Assembly (NCBI RefSeq): GCF_003149185.1
Contig: NZ_QGDO01000005.1
Location: forward strand, 248,001-312,000
Direction of reading: 5' to 3'
Length of the DNA: 64,000 nucleotides
Origin: Sediminitomix flava
GTDB taxonomy: Bacteria > Bacteroidota > Bacteroidia > Cytophagales > Flammeovirgaceae
Shown: piece by piece, positions 34,515-43,441 of the stretch
Numbering within the stretch: the first letter of the stretch is position 1
How the letters are laid out: each line of letters opens with the position of its first letter
Program-made: the position numbers and the translations under genes
Notes under the pieces: model-generated
What the model saw: the letters and a program-made list of their open reading frames with translations, nothing else
Told to the model about the DNA's origin: nothing
Databases searched by the model: none

Positions 34515-37500
34515 TTATAAATTAGGACGATTTTCATCGTTTATGATTACCTTTTTCATTTTATCATTTGCATAGAAAGTTGGGAAGTACATCAGTTCTA
34601 CTTTTGCGGGATTTAGATTAAAGCTTCCTGTAAATCTTGCTGTCAAATCAATTTCAAATCTATATTCTCCAGCCTTCAATTTAGAGCAATAAATAGCAGT
34701 CTCATTCTTGAAGAATTCTCTATGTGTTTCAATACTTCTATTTATATTTTTAGAGGAATATGAACATCCGGCAGGGATAGGCACATTAATCATTACGTAT
34801 TCTGCATCTTTATGGACAGTGACATATGCAATCAATTTTATGTCTTTCCCTGCAATAAGTTGGTTATTACGTGCCTCTTTAACATAAGTCACGATCTCAA
34901 AATCATTGTTTCTAGCTTCTGGAGCGTTGTTCCAATAACGTTGATAGAATGTGAAGTATACAGGCTCATCACCTTCTTTCTGAATTTGAATAGACTCATT
35001 CGGGGAAATAGTAGTAGCGTAAGGGAAGCTTTCAATTTCCTCTTTGATACCGCCCGAAATCCTAAGTTTAGCTGAATGATATTCCTCCTTATCTTCTAAA
35101 AGACCGTCTAATATTGTTTCAACTATTTTTGAAGACTCGTAAGTATTAGTCCAGAAACCATTCTTTCTATTTTCTAATAAATAATTGATGATTTTAGGCA
35201 ATCGTTGATCGTCTTTGTCATGATGTTTAATCATCTGATAGGCTAAAAGAGTAGTCTGAATATTATTATTTAAGAGATTAAATTGATGACCTCCTTCGTA
35301 GAATATATTTCCAAAGATTGTTTCTTTCTGATACTGATTGAGTGTATCTAAGTTGACTTCTAAATCAACTTCTTGTTTAAGTCGTTGAACTCGAAGGTAA
35401 CTATGCAATGAATGTTTTTGCTGATTTAGAGAGTCATTAAATTGTTTCTCTAGTTTTTCCAATTCGGATATATAGTCAATTGAAGCATCTAGTTTATGAA
35501 GTATTTCTAATTGATTTAATCTTTTATCAATGTTTGCGGCATAGTCAAGCTCCCAAATGTATAAGTCTTTTAGCGACTCTTTATCTATAAAAGTTTTGAA
35601 GCCTGATTCCTCAGCTTCTAAAAGAGCTTCAATCGCATAATTTGAGATCCAATTGATTGAAGTAGAGTTTTCCCACCATCCCCAAGTCAGTTGATCGTTT
35701 CTTCGTTTATTAAGTAATCTGATAATTTTTTTGATGGCTTTATCTTGACTAAACTTTTTACCTATAGCTTCATCAATTCTCTTTTGGCTGACCAACATTT
35801 TAAGTTTAGAGGATAGCTGTTCATTACAGAGGTATCGATAAGAAACTACATGTTTTATCTCTTCTTGAACAAGATCAATCAAGTCGGATTGCGCATAAAT
35901 ATTTACTTCTCCTAAGCGCTCATCAAAACTTAAATCAAGGGTTGTGTCTTTGTTAAGAACAAAAAACTCGCCTTCCGTCTCTTCTAGTCCGAGTGGGAGT
36001 ACAGGGATTTTCTTTTTCTCTCCATCATAATATTCTAAATCATCTTGATAGATTTCGTATTTGATACTTAAGCTATCTCCCTTAGCTATTACAGGAAGTT
36101 TTTCGATCGAAGATTTTGCACATAATTCAACCTCATCATTAACGAGATGTTCATTGACATAGAATTTCTTAGAAACTCTCATGGTATCGGGAAGGTAGTT
36201 TTTGACCTTTCCAATAGCTTCTAATGTATCTCCTTCTACTAAGAATTTTGGAATAGAAGTTTGAGCCAATAATGGTTTATATGACTTTATGCTACTTTGC
36301 GTTTGACCTGTCTGTTTTTTAGTATTTGCCGCTAAGAAGAATGTATTCCATTTCGTGACATCATCTGGAAACTTAACTTTGAATTTGGCTTTTCCTTCTT
36401 TATTTGTGATCAGTTTTGGCTCCCAAAATGCTTCATCAGAAAAGTTTTGTCTGAGAGAATTGGATTGAGAAGATAAATCTGGAAAATCACTTTCAAGTTC
36501 GGTATTATTTTCATTTGTAGCTTGTAACTGAATGGGGCCTTTAGTTGAAATTATAATGACACCATTTGAAGCTCTTGAACCATAAATAGCTATTGCTTCA
36601 GTATCTTTCAATACCATCATTTCTTTGATAGAGCTTTGAGGGAAGTTATTAATATTTCCAGCATACACTTTCCCGTCAATCACCACTAATGGCTGATTGT
36701 TGGTGTTGATACTACTAAGTCCTCTGATTCGAATATTAGAACCTTTTCGCCTATTTATAGATACACCAGCTACAGCACCTGTAAGTGATTTTCTTGTTGA
36801 AGAACCATATCCAATTACAACAACTTCTTCTAGTTGTTCAAAGTTTTCTGATAAGGATATATCAAAGAAATCAGAATCAATGAAAATTTCTCTTGTTTCA
36901 AAACCTATATAGCTTATTTGTAAAGTGTTGTAGTCTTTAGGAACATTAATCGTAAATTCTCCCTCAATATTTGTAACTGTACCAAAGTTAGTTCCTTTTA
37001 CGATGACTGAAACTCCCGGTAGAACTCCTTGTGAATCTCTGACTACACCACTGACCAAATAACCTGAACCTGTATATTCAAAGTTTTCAAAATAAGATTG
37101 TCTCAGTTCCTTGAAAACTTTTTCTTCTTTTACATAAAAATCTTCATTCGTAAATAAGTGTCTTTCAATGATGTCACTCACTTCTTTACTAAACTCATCT
37201 TTTTCGAGTTGTTGAGGTTGATAAACCTTAAGAATTGTCTGTCCTTTTTCTTTCACAAAAATAGAGTCCTCGATATGATACTCTTGGTTTGGGTAAAAGA
37301 ATATCATTTTGTAGAGTCCTTCATTTAAGTTGTGAAGAACTCTGTCTTTACCTCTATATATTTTAGTGAAGTAAGGTGTGTCATTTCGCAGAAGAACTAT
37401 ATTTGTAGGCTCTTTTTTGAAGGTGTCTTTTGTCGGACTATAGATCTCAAAAGCTATTTTGGCTTTGCCTTTTTGTGTATAATTCGGGTTTGAATACTTA

Positions 37501-40436
37501 GATTTAGATTTTTTAAGGGCATCTAAATAAGCTTGCCATTGAGCTTCAATTTTCTCTTTGTATAAAATTTCATCATACAGAGATTCTGGTGTATGATCAA
37601 ATTCATATAGCTTGTTTGGGAAATGAGGTTTATCGATTGATCTCATCTTTATTTTTTTCCCTGAGAATTCATATTCAAAACCTGATTCGTGGAAGAAACT
37701 GTGAGAAATACCATCTATTTGTTCTAGTTGAACTAAAGCCTTTACAGGTCCTGCAATGTTAGGTCCATTTTTTCTAGAGTTTAATAAGTAGGTCTGTCCA
37801 TTTGAAGTGATATGTGTGTATTTACCTCCAAAATTATCACGGAATCTGAAGTTATATAAGCTGGCAAGTCTTTTCTCTTTGTAGTCTAATTGATCACCTT
37901 TTGGCTTGTTTTTGATGTTTTCACCTCTAATAGATTCATCCAAACTAAGGATTAGTTTTTTACCCTTCTTAAAATCGACACTATCTAGTGTGATTTCCCT
38001 TTCTGATGTTCGGAGTTTTATTTGATGTTTTCCCGGTTTTATGGAAAAGGAATATGGTGATTTTACCGTAGCCCAACTAAAGTAGATAGGAGTTTCATCC
38101 ACATAAATAATGTATATGTTTTTGAATTTTCCATCTTTTACGACAAATGGAGCAAATTGAGTTTTTGAATCTGAAGTTTCATACTCAAACCTATAAATAC
38201 TGTCTTGAGGAAATGTGAATTGATAGTATGCAATACTATCTAATGAATGATTGGATTGCCATTTTGTATAATTGATAGGAGCTTTGAAATGCGTATTTAA
38301 ATCCTCTTTTCTGAATGAATTTATGACCTTTTTCTGTTTTCGCTGTTTTGCAAATGTAGGGACTTGCGGTGCGGTATATTTAAACTTTTGAGTCAGTCCG
38401 TAGGCTGTAAGGTCTACATTTTCAACTGGCTCACCTTTGTAATCTGTAACACTTACTTCAATTTCTGTTTCTTGGCCTGGGAAAATAATATTGGGTTGTT
38501 CAACATTTAAATTCAGTATCCTGTCATTTACGTCTACTGAATACATTTTATTTTCAACTTTACCAGCCCATATGAATGACGCAGAAATAAAATAATTCGC
38601 TTTCGAAGATTCTTTTTGTTTAAACTCAAGAGTTGTACCATAGCCTTTATCAATCAATTGATTGACTTTATAGATATGGTAACTAAAAGGAATTTCTCTT
38701 GGGTTTTGAATCTGTATGCTAATCGAATCAGCAGTTCGCTCGGTAAAACAATTGAAATTTGAGTTTAAATCAGATATTTTCTTCTCAGTATTTAAATGTT
38801 CTGTTTTTGCGATGTACTTAAAAGCATAAGGATCTAGTTTTAATCGATAAGGTGTTTCCGAGGTCTCAATTAAAATTTCATTTTGGAAATGGTCAACTTT
38901 ATAAATATCAATTTCTTTCGGTATTTCACTTCCATTTTCAGCGTAAGTAAAAGATAAAGAATCTTGCTGCTCTTCAATCAGAATTTCTTTTAAGGAATAG
39001 AAATAAGAGAATTGCTTTTTCTTCTCTAATTTTTCATTGTCAGAGGTTCTTAATGTGACATTGACTGTATAATCGAAGTTTGCTTTTGGAAATTCTTTGT
39101 CGGATATGTTGATTTTCGTTTCTCCTGTTTTTTTCAATTCTTTTGAAAAAGACATCAATGTATCCGGTACAAAGACATGATCGTCGAAAGTAGCTTTAGG
39201 CGACTTTGATAAGACCACAATATCTAGTTTCCCATCATAAATATTCAAATCATTCTCGTCTTTCCCACTTACATAAAAAAGAATAGAATCCTTTTTATAA
39301 TGGTTTTTCTGAGCTGTCCTAAGGATGAGGTTTATCGATTTTAGTTCGTATTCTTCATATCTAAAAGCAGTAGACTTATAGATATCTTCTTGCTTATCAT
39401 CTGAAAGAAGAACAAGTTGATAGTTTCTATCTAATTGAAGTTTTAGTGAGTCAGCAATTTCAAATTCATATTCGTATGCACCTTTTTGATATGGACGAAT
39501 TGTAGAGATATATTTATAATTATTGTATCCTTTCTTAATTGCTACTTTAACTTTTTTATTGATAGGATTTCCTTTCTCATTGGTCAGAAAAGCTTTCAGT
39601 TTTATCGTATTATTAGGCTTAAATTTGGGCTTGTTTAAAACTAGATAACCTTTTGCATGATCTTGCCACCCACCATTACAATAGTCAGGATCGAATAGGC
39701 ACACGGTTTTTTCATAAAGATCAACAAAGAATTGTTTAGTGTTGTAGATTGATCCAATGAGATAACCATTCGAAATAGATTTTACACCATCAATCGGTAA
39801 GTGTATCACATAGTCTATTGGCAGCCAGATGTATTTTATTGGAGTTCGGTAGATGATAGGCTGATAAAAACGTTTGAAAGCTGAGTTTTTATAAGTTCTA
39901 TTTAATTGGGTAAATGAAGTGATATTATTGTAACTGACTTCAAGTAATCCTTTTTTGTTAGATTTTTTATCGGTAAAAGTCTTAGTTTTTGCATCATATT
40001 TTAGCTTTTTCCCATCTACAGTTACTGTAACTTGTTTGATTGAATTGCCTTCTAGATCAAGTACTTTGATCATTAAATCTGTCTCATTACCGAATACTTC
40101 TATGTGAAAATCTAATACAGAGGCGATATCAAAAAACTGAATATCCTGTCGTGCATAAGTTTTAATATAGTGTCCTTTCTCTAATTCTAGGCTCTTAGGA
40201 TTTTCTGTAGGAAATGAATCAACTAAGGTGTGGAGAAATGATTGATCAATTTCAGTAGAGGTGTTAGTATATACTTCTCTAGCCTCAGCCTCTTTAAGTT
40301 TATAAACATAGGTGAATGGACTACTTTTTCTACTGTTCAATAAATCTTGTCCGTTTATTGAGAATGTACTTAGGAAGAGTATAAAAAATACATTTAGCCC
40401 GAGTAGAACTTTTATTGGAAAGAGTTTTGGTAGCAT
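34515..40436 (-). CDS. Alpha-2-macroglobulin-like protein with embedded TonB plug
   Basis: 1973 residues; signal peptide ends TFSINGQ, no lipobox. N-terminal macroglobulin beta domains include an MG2-like unit (about 265-370, GYLVLNKPKFKPNNTIKLKA) and more to about 1100. Then comes a carboxypeptidase-regulatory module (about 1125-1205, SGVVRDSQGVLPGVSVIVKG) and a SusC-type TonB plug (about 1215-1300, NIRIRGLSSINTNNQPLVVI, ending NGVIIISTKG), but no barrel follows. Next is the A2M core (FWEPKLITNKEGKAKFKVKF) and a helical thioester-type domain with CNEQ: Cys1537, Gln1540, the residues that form the thioester in CGEQ proteins. The C-terminal domain (1860-1973) ends the A2M part. Probably a periplasmic or surface protease trap or protein anchor. 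A2M-plug hybrids are, as I recall, found in other Bacteroidota; the plug's role is unclear. Confidence 0.85.
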   Translation of the reverse strand: MLPKLFPIKVLLGLNVFFILFLSTFSINGQDLLNSRKSSPFTYVYKLKEAEAREVYTNTSTEIDQSFLHTLVDSFPTENPKSLELEKGHYIKTYARQDIQFFDIASVLDFHIEVFGNETDLMIKVLDLEGNSIKQVTVTVDGKKLKYDAKTKTFTDKKSNKKGLLEVSYNNITSFTQLNRTYKNSAFKRFYQPIIYRTPIKYIWLPIDYVIHLPIDGVKSISNGYLIGSIYNTKQFFVDLYEKTVCLFDPDYCNGGWQDHAKGYLVLNKPKFKPNNTIKLKAFLTNEKGNPINKKVKVAIKKGYNNYKYISTIRPYQKGAYEYEFEIADSLKLQLDRNYQLVLLSDDKQEDIYKSTAFRYEEYELKSINLILRTAQKNHYKKDSILFYVSGKDENDLNIYDGKLDIVVLSKSPKATFDDHVFVPDTLMSFSKELKKTGETKINISDKEFPKANFDYTVNVTLRTSDNEKLEKKKQFSYFYSLKEILIEEQQDSLSFTYAENGSEIPKEIDIYKVDHFQNEILIETSETPYRLKLDPYAFKYIAKTEHLNTEKKISDLNSNFNCFTERTADSISIQIQNPREIPFSYHIYKVNQLIDKGYGTTLEFKQKESSKANYFISASFIWAGKVENKMYSVDVNDRILNLNVEQPNIIFPGQETEIEVSVTDYKGEPVENVDLTAYGLTQKFKYTAPQVPTFAKQRKQKKVINSFRKEDLNTHFKAPINYTKWQSNHSLDSIAYYQFTFPQDSIYRFEYETSDSKTQFAPFVVKDGKFKNIYIIYVDETPIYFSWATVKSPYSFSIKPGKHQIKLRTSEREITLDSVDFKKGKKLILSLDESIRGENIKNKPKGDQLDYKEKRLASLYNFRFRDNFGGKYTHITSNGQTYLLNSRKNGPNIAGPVKALVQLEQIDGISHSFFHESGFEYEFSGKKIKMRSIDKPHFPNKLYEFDHTPESLYDEILYKEKIEAQWQAYLDALKKSKSKYSNPNYTQKGKAKIAFEIYSPTKDTFKKEPTNIVLLRNDTPYFTKIYRGKDRVLHNLNEGLYKMIFFYPNQEYHIEDSIFVKEKGQTILKVYQPQQLEKDEFSKEVSDIIERHLFTNEDFYVKEEKVFKELRQSYFENFEYTGSGYLVSGVVRDSQGVLPGVSVIVKGTNFGTVTNIEGEFTINVPKDYNTLQISYIGFETREIFIDSDFFDISLSENFEQLEEVVVIGYGSSTRKSLTGAVAGVSINRRKGSNIRIRGLSSINTNNQPLVVIDGKVYAGNINNFPQSSIKEMMVLKDTEAIAIYGSRASNGVIIISTKGPIQLQATNENNTELESDFPDLSSQSNSLRQNFSDEAFWEPKLITNKEGKAKFKVKFPDDVTKWNTFFLAANTKKQTGQTQSSIKSYKPLLAQTSIPKFLVEGDTLEAIGKVKNYLPDTMRVSKKFYVNEHLVNDEVELCAKSSIEKLPVIAKGDSLSIKYEIYQDDLEYYDGEKKKIPVLPLGLEETEGEFFVLNKDTTLDLSFDERLGEVNIYAQSDLIDLVQEEIKHVVSYRYLCNEQLSSKLKMLVSQKRIDEAIGKKFSQDKAIKKIIRLLNKRRNDQLTWGWWENSTSINWISNYAIEALLEAEESGFKTFIDKESLKDLYIWELDYAANIDKRLNQLEILHKLDASIDYISELEKLEKQFNDSLNQQKHSLHSYLRVQRLKQEVDLEVNLDTLNQYQKETIFGNIFYEGGHQFNLLNNNIQTTLLAYQMIKHHDKDDQRLPKIINYLLENRKNGFWTNTYESSKIVETILDGLLEDKEEYHSAKLRISGGIKEEIESFPYATTISPNESIQIQKEGDEPVYFTFYQRYWNNAPEARNNDFEIVTYVKEARNNQLIAGKDIKLIAYVTVHKDAEYVMINVPIPAGCSYSSKNINRSIETHREFFKNETAIYCSKLKAGEYRFEIDLTARFTGSFNLNPAKVELMYFPTFYANDKMKKVIINDENRPNL

Positions 40437-40560
40437 ATCAAAAAAATGAGGTTTACAGAATCTTTTATGAAAATAGGATGATGTCTAAAAATAGAACATT
40501 TTAGAGGAAAGGTTGAATTTTAATTATTAAAAAAAGTTATCTAATCAAGGGTTTAAATAG

Positions 40561-40603
40561 AAAAGACTCTAAATAGCCTTTCAGCGTATTTAGAGTCTTT
40601 TTT
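40561..40603 (-). terminator. Terminator of the phnA-type gene
   Basis: AAAAGACTCTAAATA (40561-40575) pairs perfectly with 40587-40601, with T-rich tracts on both strands. Confidence 0.9.
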
Positions 40604-40631
40604 CTTATCAATAAAGCTTGAAAATGATTGG

Positions 40632-41210
40632 TTAGGTTTTCTTGACGTATTGTGTAAGAATCACAATCATCTGACCATTCACTCTACCTTCAATATAAGT
40701 GGCATTTTCTCGGTCTAATGAGATATTTCTAACAGCAGTTCCTCTTTTTGCAACCATTGATGATCCTTTCACATTCAGATCTTTTATCAAAACTACAGAA
40801 TCACCATTTTGAAGCGTAACGCCATTACTGTCTTTATGAATTACTTTCTCAGAGTCATCTAAATGATCTCCCGTCTCTTTAGCAAATGCTAAGGTCTCTT
40901 CGTCCAAATAAAGCATATCTAGCAAATCTTGGGGCCAACCTTCTGAGCGTAGCCTGTTTAACATTCTCCATGCAATCACTTGTACCCCAGTGTGCTCACT
41001 CCACATGCTATCATTTAAACATCTCCAGTGGTTCGAGTCCATTTTGCTCGCGTCTTCAATTTGCTCATGACAAGTACCACAAACGAGAGCAGATTTCTCT
41101 ACAGATTCGCCAAGTACAGGAGGAACATTGTATACTTGTAGGTGTTCTTCACTACCACAGAGTTCACATTTTGAACCGCTTCGAGCTCTTAGCTCTTTTT
41201 CAATACTCAT
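40632..41210 (-). CDS. PhnA-domain protein (YjdM-like)
   Basis: 192 residues. The N-terminal zinc-ribbon part has CELCGSEEHLQVY and LVCGTCHEQI, and the C-terminal PhnA domain reads VTLQNGDSVVLIKDLNVKG with KRGTAVRNISL and YIEGRVNGQMIVILTQYVKKT. Despite its name this family is not needed for phosphonate breakdown and has no known reaction. It is longer than E. coli YjdM (about 110 residues) by the Trp-rich segment (residues 55-125, LNDSMWSEHTGVQVIAW), which is shared with many Bacteroidota versions. Monocistronic. Confidence 0.88.
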   Translation of the reverse strand: MSIEKELRARSGSKCELCGSEEHLQVYNVPPVLGESVEKSALVCGTCHEQIEDASKMDSNHWRCLNDSMWSEHTGVQVIAWRMLNRLRSEGWPQDLLDMLYLDEETLAFAKETGDHLDDSEKVIHKDSNGVTLQNGDSVVLIKDLNVKGSSMVAKRGTAVRNISLDRENATYIEGRVNGQMIVILTQYVKKT

Positions 41211-41559
41211 CTCTAATTGTAATTAATTGATAGAATATAAAAATTTCAAAAGACTTGAAATTGAATCGTTCTACCCTAAAACAAATTTTTAAACAAAGAT
41301 ATCATTTAAACTAAGATTTTATTTGAACTACTATCTGATCGTAGATATAAAGGTTCTTTTGTTAATCGGAACGCGCACATTTACAGTTTTTTATATAAGT
41401 TGTTTGTTGATGTTTAATCGGGCTGATTATGAAGTAAATGTATTTATTAACAGTTGTTTGTTACTTTATTTTTGAAAAAAATATCTAAGAATGTCACAAA
41501 CGAATTCTTTTCTAGTCTTGGAGTTGACGACCAAGTATTTTTTATAAAAATTGACCAAG
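41211..41559. other. Divergent intergenic region
   Basis: 349 bp between the PhnA gene and the nitronate-monooxygenase-like gene. It holds a TATTTTTG -7 element at 41467-41474. No ORF or dyad of note. Confidence 0.5.
41467..41474 (+). promoter_or_regulatory. -7 promoter element of the nitronate-monooxygenase-like gene
   Basis: TATTTTTG fits TAnnTTTG. No TTTG is found at the ideal -33 spacing; the leader to the ATG would be about 80 nt. Confidence 0.5.
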
Positions 41560-42945
41560 ATGAAAAGTATTCAGAAAATGATGATCTCTGGAAAAGAGGT
41601 TTATCCTATTATTGAAGGTGGAAAAGGTGTAGGGATCACAAATGGAGAAACTGCAGGTGCTTTTGCTGCAGCCGGTGCTGTTGGTACTTTTTCTGGAGTA
41701 CACGCCTTGTTGTATGATGAAGAAGGGAACTATGTCCCTATGGATTTGAAGGGTAAGAATCGCCTTGAAAGAACTAGAGAAAGAATAGAGTATGCTATCA
41801 AAGGTGCTTTATCTCAGATTAGAATAGCACATAATAAATCAAACGGAAATGGACGTATTCATATGAACCTACTTTGGGGGATGATGGGTACAGAAGAAAT
41901 TATCCGTAGAGTCTTAGAGCAAGCTGAAGGAAAACTTCATGGAGTAACATGTGGGGCAGGGATGCCATATCAGCTTGGAGAAATTTGTGCTGAACACAAA
42001 ACATATTATTATCCAATCGTATCATCTGCTCGTGCCTTTATGGTACTTTGGAAAAGAGCTTATAATAAACACCCAGAATGGTTAGGTGGTGTAGTTTATG
42101 AAGACCCTTGGAAAGCAGGCGGACATAATGGATTGAGTAATAAAGAGAATCCAGAAAAGCCAGAGCCTCCATACGAAAGAGTAGTAGAGCTACGTAAAAT
42201 GATGGATAGATTTGGACTTCAAGAAGTTCCTATCGTTATGGCAGGTGGTGTATGGACAATAGATGAGTTTAAAGATTGGATTGATAATCCAGAAATTGGA
42301 AAGATTGCTTTCCAATTGGGTACAAGACCTCTTCTTACACAGGAAAGCCCAATTCCTGATGCATTTAAACAGAAACTTCTAAATCTTCAACCAGAAGATA
42401 TTACACTTAATAAATTTAGTCCAACAGGATTTTATTCTTCAGCAATCATCAATGACTTTTTGAAAGAACAATTTGCTATGTCAGATAGACAAGTTGAGTT
42501 CAAAAAAGAGCAAGATGATGAATTTGAAATCCCTAACGGAAGATATTTCATCAAGAAAGAAGATAAAGAAAGAGTTACTTCTTGGATTGAAAGTGGGTTT
42601 ACAGAAGGCTTGCGTACACCAGATGATACATTGATGTATGTGAGTGAAGATAAAGCAAAACAAATAAAAGCAGATCAGCAAGGGTGTTCGGGATGTTTGG
42701 CAGCCTGTAAGTTTAGTTCGTGGGCAGCAAGCGAAGAGCATCGATTTACTACAGGAAACCGTATGGATCCACGTAGTTTCTGTATAATGAATACTTTACA
42801 ATATTTGGTCGACGATAAAGATGCAGAAAAACAATTGATGTTTGCAGGACACTCTGCTTTTCGATTCCAAAAAGATCCTTTATACAAGGATGGATATATA
42901 CCAAGCGTTAAGGAACTAGTAAGCCAGCTAGTACAATTCAAATAA
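41560..42945 (+). CDS. Nitronate-monooxygenase-like flavoprotein with C-terminal Cys cluster
   Basis: 461 residues from the ATG at 41560 (a TTG at 41551 adds three). The TIM-barrel pattern is that of 2-nitropropane dioxygenase/nitronate monooxygenases: VYPIIEGGKGVGITNGETAGAFA at the N terminus, LHGVTCGAGMPYQL, VPIVMAGGVWTIDEFKDWI with the FMN phosphate-binding Gly, and IAFQLGTRPLLT. It is about 100 residues longer than typical members; the extra C terminus holds GCSGCLAACKF and FCIMN, that is Cys376, Cys379, Cys383 and Cys408, which could bind a metal or Fe-S cluster. FMN binding is inferred from the family. Monocistronic with its own terminator. Confidence 0.8.
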   Translation: MKSIQKMMISGKEVYPIIEGGKGVGITNGETAGAFAAAGAVGTFSGVHALLYDEEGNYVPMDLKGKNRLERTRERIEYAIKGALSQIRIAHNKSNGNGRIHMNLLWGMMGTEEIIRRVLEQAEGKLHGVTCGAGMPYQLGEICAEHKTYYYPIVSSARAFMVLWKRAYNKHPEWLGGVVYEDPWKAGGHNGLSNKENPEKPEPPYERVVELRKMMDRFGLQEVPIVMAGGVWTIDEFKDWIDNPEIGKIAFQLGTRPLLTQESPIPDAFKQKLLNLQPEDITLNKFSPTGFYSSAIINDFLKEQFAMSDRQVEFKKEQDDEFEIPNGRYFIKKEDKERVTSWIESGFTEGLRTPDDTLMYVSEDKAKQIKADQQGCSGCLAACKFSSWAASEEHRFTTGNRMDPRSFCIMNTLQYLVDDKDAEKQLMFAGHSAFRFQKDPLYKDGYIPSVKELVSQLVQFK

Positions 42946-42960
42946 GTTTCACTATTTGAG

Positions 42961-42996
42961 AAAGGCTGTCAGAAATGACAGCCTTTTGTTTTTATA
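42961..42996 (+). terminator. Terminator of the nitronate-monooxygenase-like gene
   Basis: AAAGGCTGTCA (42961-42971) pairs perfectly with 42976-42986 around a GAAA loop, followed by a T-rich tail. Confidence 0.92.
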
Positions 42997-43250
42997 GACT
43001 TTCGTGATATAAATTCAGTTGAAATCAATTCTACAACTCGGCTTCCATTGGTATTTTTTCAAGGAAAGTATAAAAAATACCCATTTTGGGGTATAGACTT
43101 TTATATGCGGATATTCTAATTTTGAATATCATCTTTAAATAATTAGTTGAAAAAGAAATTTGAGCAATAAGCAAAAGAAGTTCTTCTGACTTATGCAGAA
43201 AAGTATAAAATTAAGTACAGACTAAAAGCTTTTTAATTTTACCTATTATC

Positions 43251-43288
43251 AAGAACCTGGGGGATTATCTCTTGGGTTCTTTTTTTAT
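43251..43288 (+). terminator. Orphan terminator-like hairpin
   Basis: AAGAACC (43251-43257) pairs with GGTTCTT (43275-43281), with a 17-nt loop and a run of Ts. It lies about 300 bp past the previous gene and is not needed by it. Confidence 0.6.
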
Positions 43289-43441
43289 TTGTGAGATTAT
43301 ATAAATATCCCTTGTTTTTCAACTTTTAGCTTGAGTCACATTTGCTTCAAATAAAAGCTGTGTAATGAATCGCGCTGATTTTTTATAAACAATACAAAAG
43401 CAAAGAAGATATTCATGTTAACTAAAATCATATAGTTTAAT

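Larger units (their letters stand above)
42946..43441. other. Intergenic region with orphan terminator
   Basis: About 500 bp. After the terminator of the upstream gene (42961-42996) there is an ATACCC/GGGTAT hairpin near 43077-43094, a TAATTTTG resembling a -7 box (43117-43124) and a second terminator-like hairpin at 43251-43288. No protein gene fits between them. Confidence 0.5.

Noticed and set aside
34515-40436. Reading the macroglobulin gene as a SusC-type TonB receptor because of its plug and carboxypeptidase-regulatory module
   Set aside because: No 22-strand barrel follows the plug; the rest is macroglobulin-like with a thioester-type motif and the usual C-terminal A2M domain.
41025-41050. 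GGTTCGAGTCC looks like a tRNA T-loop
   Set aside because: It lies inside the PhnA gene (coding for MDSNHW on the minus strand) and no acceptor or anticodon stem fits around it.
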